DNA from: Schauerella fraxinea
GTDB lineage: Bacteria > Pseudomonadota > Gammaproteobacteria > Burkholderiales > Burkholderiaceae_B
Direction of reading: 5' to 3'
DNA length: 64,000 bases
Assembly (NCBI GenBank): GCA_030849965.1
Contig: JAVDKL010000001.1
Span: 372,001-436,000, forward strand
Below are positions 59,842 to 64,000 of the stretch, one piece after another. Numbering within the stretch: position 1 is the first letter of the stretch; the number at the start of each line of letters is the position of its first letter. Position numbers and translations under genes: made by a program. A model generated the notes under the pieces. The model worked only from the letters and a program-made list of their open reading frames with translations, was not told the DNA's origin and searched no databases.

Positions 59842-61075
59842 TTTCCATTGCGCCGCTACTGCCAGCCCCGTCAGGCCATTGCAGCCGACACGCATGGCAC
59901 GGCACTTGATCTCGACGGCTGCCCTGGCGCTATGCAGTCTCACGATCGCGCTTGGGAGCATGCCGGCCGCCGCGCAGCCGACGATAGGCGCCTCCACGCT
60001 CACCGCCACCACACCGGCGACGCCTGCCCAAGCCTCCGTGCCTTACCGGATCGAAACGGTTGCGACCGGGCTCGAACATCCCTGGTCGCTGGCCTTTCTG
60101 CCCGACGGCGGCATGCTGGTCACCGAACGGGCAGGGCACCTGCGCCTGATCGATGCCGCCGGCAAGCTGGCCCCACAAGCCATTGCGAATACGCCGCCCG
60201 TAAGTGACATGCGCCAGTCGGGGCTGATGGAAGTGGCGCTCGATCCCGATTTCGCCACCAATCGCCTGGTCTATTTTACGCACACGTACGGCACCAAGCA
60301 GGCCCACAACACGCAGCTGTCGCGCGCCCGGCTCGACGGCATGGCGCTTACCGACGTGCAGCCCCTGTTTCAGGCCAAACCGGCAAAAGTCGGCGGATCG
60401 AACAACGGTGGGCGGCTGGTGTTCCTGCCCGATGGCACATTGGTGCTGTCGATCGGCGACGGCTTCGACCTGCGCGAACAGGCGCAGAACCCGGCCAACC
60501 ACCTCGGCAAAACGGTGCGTCTGAATCGCGATGGGTCGATCCCGCGCGACAACCCCTATGTGGGCCGCGCCGGCGTGGCGGACGGGATCTTCACGATGGG
60601 CCACCGCAATATGCAGGGCTTGGCGTATGACGCGGCGACCAAACGCCTGTTCGCCAACGAGCATGGGCCGCGCGGCGGCGATGAACTCAATCTGCTGGCG
60701 GCGGGCGGCAACTATGGCTGGCCCATGGCCACGCAAGGGTTGGACTACACCGGCGCGCGCGTCACCCCGTTTACGCAGATGCCGGGCACGCAGGCACCGC
60801 TATTGGTGTGGACGCCTTCGGTTGCGCCGTCGGGCATGGCCGTCTATACGGGTGAGCGTTTTGCCGCGTGGCAAGGCGATATTTTCGTGTCGACGCTGGT
60901 CGAGAAGAGCGTGCGCCGCGTGAAAATGACGGCAGGCGTGCCTACGGGCGAACAGGAGATTCTGTTCAAGGAGCTGAATGCGCGGATTCGAGATGTGCGC
61001 GACGGCCCCGATGGCGCTTTATACATACTGACCGATGAGCCGAAGGGTCGGGTGTTGCGCGTGCTCCCGCAGTAA
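59834..61075 (+). CDS. PQQ-dependent aldose-type sugar dehydrogenase (YliI/Asd-like)
   Basis: A 413-residue secreted beta-propeller enzyme. The signal peptide is about residues 25-48 (ISTAALALCSLTIALGSMPAAAQ); a start at 59894 would shorten the n-region but has no ribosome site, while AGGGG precedes 59834. Family motifs: GLEHPWSLAFLPDGGMLVTERAGHLRL, DMRQSGLMEVALDPDF, NGGRLVFLPDGTLVLSIGDG, GHRNMQGLAYD, EHGPRGGDELN and the C-terminal VRDGPDGALYILTDE. It oxidises aldoses with PQQ in the periplasm. PQQ synthesis genes are not in the window. Confidence 0.93.
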   Translation: MIDFHCAATASPVRPLQPTRMARHLISTAALALCSLTIALGSMPAAAQPTIGASTLTATTPATPAQASVPYRIETVATGLEHPWSLAFLPDGGMLVTERAGHLRLIDAAGKLAPQAIANTPPVSDMRQSGLMEVALDPDFATNRLVYFTHTYGTKQAHNTQLSRARLDGMALTDVQPLFQAKPAKVGGSNNGGRLVFLPDGTLVLSIGDGFDLREQAQNPANHLGKTVRLNRDGSIPRDNPYVGRAGVADGIFTMGHRNMQGLAYDAATKRLFANEHGPRGGDELNLLAAGGNYGWPMATQGLDYTGARVTPFTQMPGTQAPLLVWTPSVAPSGMAVYTGERFAAWQGDIFVSTLVEKSVRRVKMTAGVPTGEQEILFKELNARIRDVRDGPDGALYILTDEPKGRVLRVLPQ

Positions 61076-61162
61076 AGGGCGGAAAGGGCGGAAGGGGCAA
61101 TGCTTGGCGTAAGCGATGCGCCCACGCTGCATGACCCATCGGCACCAGCGCGTGTGCAAGCG

Positions 61163-62077
61163 TTAGCGCGCCGGCACCGGCGACGCGGCAAGAAACGCCC
61201 GTGCGAAGTCGATGAATACGCGCAACTTTTTGGGCATGTCCTTGCGGCTGTAGTAGTACAGGTACAGCCCCGTCGACGGCATCCAGTCGGTAAGCACGCG
61301 CACCAGCTCGCCGCGCGCGATGGCGCCGGCCACGTGTTCTTCGTGCAGATAGGCAAAGCCAAAGCCATCGAGCGCGGCCTTGCAGATCAACTCAGGATCG
61401 TTGGTCGCCACGCGACCATTTACCGCCACCCGCATCTTTTCGTCGCCTCGCTCGAATTCCCAGCGGTACAAGGCCCCCGATTGCGCGCTGCGGTAGTTCA
61501 CGCAGGCGTGCGCCAGCAGATCCTGGGGGTGCTGCGGCAACCCGTGACGCGCCACGTAGTCTGGCGCGGCCACCACGGCAAAGCGCATATTCGTGATCAA
61601 CGGCACGGCCACCATGTCGTCGGTCAGGATATTGTCGTAGCGAATCCCTGCGTCGAAACCCTGGCTGGCGATATCGACCAGGCTGTTGTCCACCGCGACC
61701 TCGATATTGATATCGGGGTAAGTGGTAAGAAACCGCTGCAGCATGGGGCGGATGATGTAATCGCTGGCCGCTGACGGCACATTCAGGCGCAGCGTGCCCA
61801 TCGACTCCATCGACGCACGCGACACTTTGCCCAACGCCAACTGCAGATCTTCCATCAAGGGCGTGATCTGATTGAGCAAGCTTTCGCCCGCCTCGGTAAG
61901 GCTCACGCTACGGGTGGTGCGATTGAAAAGGCGCCCACCCAGGGCGGTCTCGAGCTGGCGGATCGTATAGCTCACGCCTGACGTCGATAAGCCCAGGTTC
62001 TGCGCCGCCGCTGAAAAGCTGCGCGCCTGTGCGACGCGCAGAAAAACTGTCAGCGACTGTAAGCCGGCGCTGTCCAT
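61163..62077 (-). CDS. LysR-family transcriptional regulator
   Basis: A 304-residue LysR regulator: winged helix about residues 1-60 (FLRVAQARSFSAAAQNLGLS, then VSYTIRQLETALGGRL), RTTRSVSLTEAG, and the effector domain. AAGGAAT precedes the ATG at 62077; 63 further open codons upstream are not used. It is divergent from the PaoABC-type operon (187-base gap) and is therefore its probable regulator, presumably sensing an aldehyde or aromatic acid. Confidence 0.92.
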   Translation of the reverse strand: MDSAGLQSLTVFLRVAQARSFSAAAQNLGLSTSGVSYTIRQLETALGGRLFNRTTRSVSLTEAGESLLNQITPLMEDLQLALGKVSRASMESMGTLRLNVPSAASDYIIRPMLQRFLTTYPDINIEVAVDNSLVDIASQGFDAGIRYDNILTDDMVAVPLITNMRFAVVAAPDYVARHGLPQHPQDLLAHACVNYRSAQSGALYRWEFERGDEKMRVAVNGRVATNDPELICKAALDGFGFAYLHEEHVAGAIARGELVRVLTDWMPSTGLYLYYYSRKDMPKKLRVFIDFARAFLAASPVPAR

Positions 62078-62264
62078 ATGACATTCCTTGATCGAGGGGA
62101 CTGACGGGAATACGGTAATGCGAGAGGATCGACACTTGCTGCCGCTTGGGAGTTCACTTTCATTGTCCCGCTTTTTTGCACACTGTATGAAAGACCGCTC
62201 GCCATCGGCGCCACTGGCGCGTGGCACCATCGTCCGATTCCCGATTAACGTTGCGAGGCTATCC

Positions 62265-62972
62265 ATGGCAGATCACGACAATTCCGAAAAGCCCCACGCC
62301 TGTCCGTCCTGTCCGTCGCCTGAGCCGGCCCCCGCGCCGTCCAGGCGCTCGTTCCTGATGTCGATGGGCGCGTCCGGGTTGGCCGTGACCGGTGGCGGCT
62401 TGATCCCGCGCGGCCAGGCACAGGCTGCCGCACCCGTCGCAGCGGCCGCAGCAGAAACCGCTGCACCCACGGCATCCACGCCGCTGGCGCCGGGCGAGCA
62501 AACCGTCAATTTCGTGGTCAACGGCGCGGCGCGCTCGGTCAATGTGCCGCCCAATGCTGTGCTGCTGGACGTCATGCGCGAAAAGCTCGGGCTCACCGGC
62601 ACGAAGAAAGGTTGTGACCACGGTCAATGCGGGGCCTGCACGCTGCATGTGAACGGCACGGCCGTCAATTCCTGTTTGTCGCTGGCGGTGATGCACGAAG
62701 GCGATGAGATCACCACGATCGAAGGCCTGGCGCAAGACGGCACGTTGCATCCCGTTCAGGAAGCCTTCTGGGCGCATGACGCCTATCAATGCGGCTATTG
62801 CACGTCGGGGCAAATGATGTCGGCCGTGGCCATCCTGAAGGATGCCCGGATCGGTCGCGACAACGCCAGCGTGCGCGAGGCCATGAGCGGCAATATCTGC
62901 CGCTGTGGCGCCTACAAGAACATCCTCGCCGCGGTGCAATCCGCGCGCACCAACATGCCGAAGGTGAGCTGA
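62265..62972 (+). CDS. paoA: Periplasmic aldehyde dehydrogenase, [2Fe-2S] subunit (PaoA/YagT)
   Basis: A 235-residue iron-sulfur subunit of a xanthine-oxidase-family molybdenum enzyme. A Tat signal is visible (SRRSFL, residues 26-31, then a hydrophobic stretch), followed by an Ala/Pro-rich spacer. Two [2Fe-2S] clusters are marked by KGCDHGQCGACTLHVNG and CGYCTSGQMMSA with CRCGAYKNI. PaoABC oxidises aromatic aldehydes in the E. coli periplasm. The stop overlaps the FAD subunit start by one base. Confidence 0.94.
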   Translation: MADHDNSEKPHACPSCPSPEPAPAPSRRSFLMSMGASGLAVTGGGLIPRGQAQAAAPVAAAAAETAAPTASTPLAPGEQTVNFVVNGAARSVNVPPNAVLLDVMREKLGLTGTKKGCDHGQCGACTLHVNGTAVNSCLSLAVMHEGDEITTIEGLAQDGTLHPVQEAFWAHDAYQCGYCTSGQMMSAVAILKDARIGRDNASVREAMSGNICRCGAYKNILAAVQSARTNMPKVS

Positions 62973-63955
62973 TGCGACACTTCGAATATTCTCGCGCCGG
63001 CGACGTCGGCCAAGCGGTAGCCAATCACGCCGCGATGCAAAACACGGCATTTCTGGCCGGCGGCACCACGCTGCTCGATCTGATGAAGATCGATGTGATG
63101 CGCCCCGTGGCCGTGGTCGACATCAACCGTGTTGCGCTCAAGCAGATCGAGTCGCTCCCCGATGGGCGCGTGCGCATCGGAGCGCTGGTCTCCAATACGG
63201 ATTTGGCGCGTCACGCCAAGGTCGTGGCCGACTATCCTGTTCTCGCGCAGGCGCTGCTCTCGGGCGCGACCACACAGTTGCGCAACAAGGCCACAACCGG
63301 CGGCAATGTAATGCAGCGCGTTCGATGCAATTATTTTCGCGATGGCGTTTCGCCCTGTAATAAGCGCACGCCGGGATCGGGGTGCGCCGCAGTCGGCGGG
63401 ATCAACCGCAGTGTGCACGCGGTGCTGGGCACGAGCAAAAGCTGCATCGCCAGCCATCCCTCCGACATGTGCGTGGCCATGGCCGCCATTGGCGCCACCG
63501 TCACGGTGCAGGGCCCACAGGGCACGCGCGAGATCGCGTTCGCAGACTTTCATCTTCTGCCGGGCGACACGCCGGAAAAAGAACATGCCTTGATGACCGA
63601 CGAGATGATCACGCACGTAACGCTGGATGCGCCGCTCGCGGGTGCCAAGTCGGCGTATCTCAAGTTGCGCGATCGGGCATCGTATCAATTCGCTTTGGCC
63701 TCGAGCGCCATCATCATCCGGCTCGAAGGCGGGGTGATCAAGCAGGCCCGCATCGCGCTGGGCGGTGTGGGCACCAAGCCCTGGCGCGCCCCGGAGGCCG
63801 AGGCGCAACTGGTGGGTCAGCGCCCAAGCCCGGCGCTGTTCGAGGCGGCCGCCGCTGCGGCATTCAAGACTGCCGTGGCGCAGAGCCACAACGCCTACAA
63901 GATTCCGCTTGGCCAGCAGGCCATCGTTCGCAACCTTTCGACGCTCGTTGCCTGA
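62972..63955 (+). CDS. paoB: Aldehyde dehydrogenase, FAD/[4Fe-4S] subunit (PaoB/YagS)
   Basis: A 327-residue FAD subunit. FAD loop AGGTTLLDLMKID and LSGATTQLRNKATTGGNVMQR are visible. The insertion CNYFRDGVSPCNKRTPGSGC with a later Cys near 162 matches the extra [4Fe-4S] cluster known from PaoB. It is exported with PaoA, which carries the Tat signal, and passes electrons from the molybdenum subunit. The PaoC start follows 27 bases on. Confidence 0.94.
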   Translation: MRHFEYSRAGDVGQAVANHAAMQNTAFLAGGTTLLDLMKIDVMRPVAVVDINRVALKQIESLPDGRVRIGALVSNTDLARHAKVVADYPVLAQALLSGATTQLRNKATTGGNVMQRVRCNYFRDGVSPCNKRTPGSGCAAVGGINRSVHAVLGTSKSCIASHPSDMCVAMAAIGATVTVQGPQGTREIAFADFHLLPGDTPEKEHALMTDEMITHVTLDAPLAGAKSAYLKLRDRASYQFALASSAIIIRLEGGVIKQARIALGGVGTKPWRAPEAEAQLVGQRPSPALFEAAAAAAFKTAVAQSHNAYKIPLGQQAIVRNLSTLVA

Positions 63956-63982
63956 GCCACGACACCGCAATAGGAGTGCGTC

Positions 63983-64000
63983 ATGAATGAAACCGTAATC
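63983..64000 (+). CDS. paoC: Start of molybdenum-cofactor subunit gene (PaoC/YagR-like), truncated
   Basis: Only six codons (MNETVI) are inside the window. TAGGAG precedes the ATG. The assignment rests on operon order paoA-paoB-paoC in the family, not on the few residues seen. Confidence 0.6.

Noticed and set aside
1-64000. Prophage, integrative element or genomic island boundary
   Set aside because: No integrase, transposase, tRNA gene, attachment-like direct repeats or abrupt composition change was seen.

Overview
The window reads as chromosome of a GC-rich betaproteobacterium, most likely Burkholderiales and probably close to Alcaligenaceae. The pointers are two Bug-type (TctC-like) solute-binding proteins not next to any tctAB genes, a PhaB-like acetoacetyl-CoA reductase, many LysR and GntR/FCD regulators, and tightly overlapping catabolic operons (ATGA or TGATG junctions). 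I see no rRNA, tRNA, CRISPR, integrase or transposase. The family-level placement is inference.

Layout. 1-4006: the 3' part of a dipeptide-type ABC importer (permease, permease, two ATPases) and a small unknown protein. 4256-8513: MgtA magnesium P-type ATPase behind a long structured leader, then a LysR regulator. 8659-11694: a Bug binding protein with a LeuC/LeuD-type hydro-lyase pair. 11776-14271: a hybrid histidine kinase. 14365-19085: a binding protein, TctE-like kinase and TctD-like regulator, divergent from a CitMHS citrate carrier. 19126-24683: PhaB, GntR, Bug protein, gamma-glutamyltransferase and an M20 carbamoylase-type hydrolase. 24804-33280: GntR, then one overlapping operon livKHMGF + M20 carbamoylase + M81 (MlrC-like) peptidase. 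33294-37233: orphan TRAP binding protein, alpha/beta hydrolase, NERD-helicase.

37372-59248 is the most interesting part. A GntR/SDR pair faces an SDR + fused alpha-beta 2-oxoacid dehydrogenase E1 + E2 operon. Next comes a nine-gene operon holding a Liv-type importer (with permease and ATPase fused), a quinone-oxidoreductase-like enzyme, two SDRs, a carnitine-dehydrogenase-like 3-hydroxyacid dehydrogenase and a BKACE (beta-keto acid cleavage enzyme). A GntR/GldA-like pair on the other strand is followed by a split transketolase, a shikimate-dehydrogenase-like protein without the shikimate-binding serines, and a GMC oxidoreductase. An identical 14-base AT-rich palindromic element lies upstream of both the Liv/BKACE operon and the transketolase operon, which suggests that they form one regulon under the adjacent GntR protein. 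I infer an undescribed catabolic route for a small polyhydroxy acid or polyol: import, stepwise oxidation to a beta-keto acid, thiol-dependent cleavage with acetyl-CoA, and ketol transfer.

59332-64000: a small membrane protein, a PQQ-type aldose dehydrogenase, a LysR regulator, and the start of a PaoABC-type molybdenum aldehyde dehydrogenase operon. Short-period degenerate tandem repeats (9-12 bases) recur in several gene gaps.
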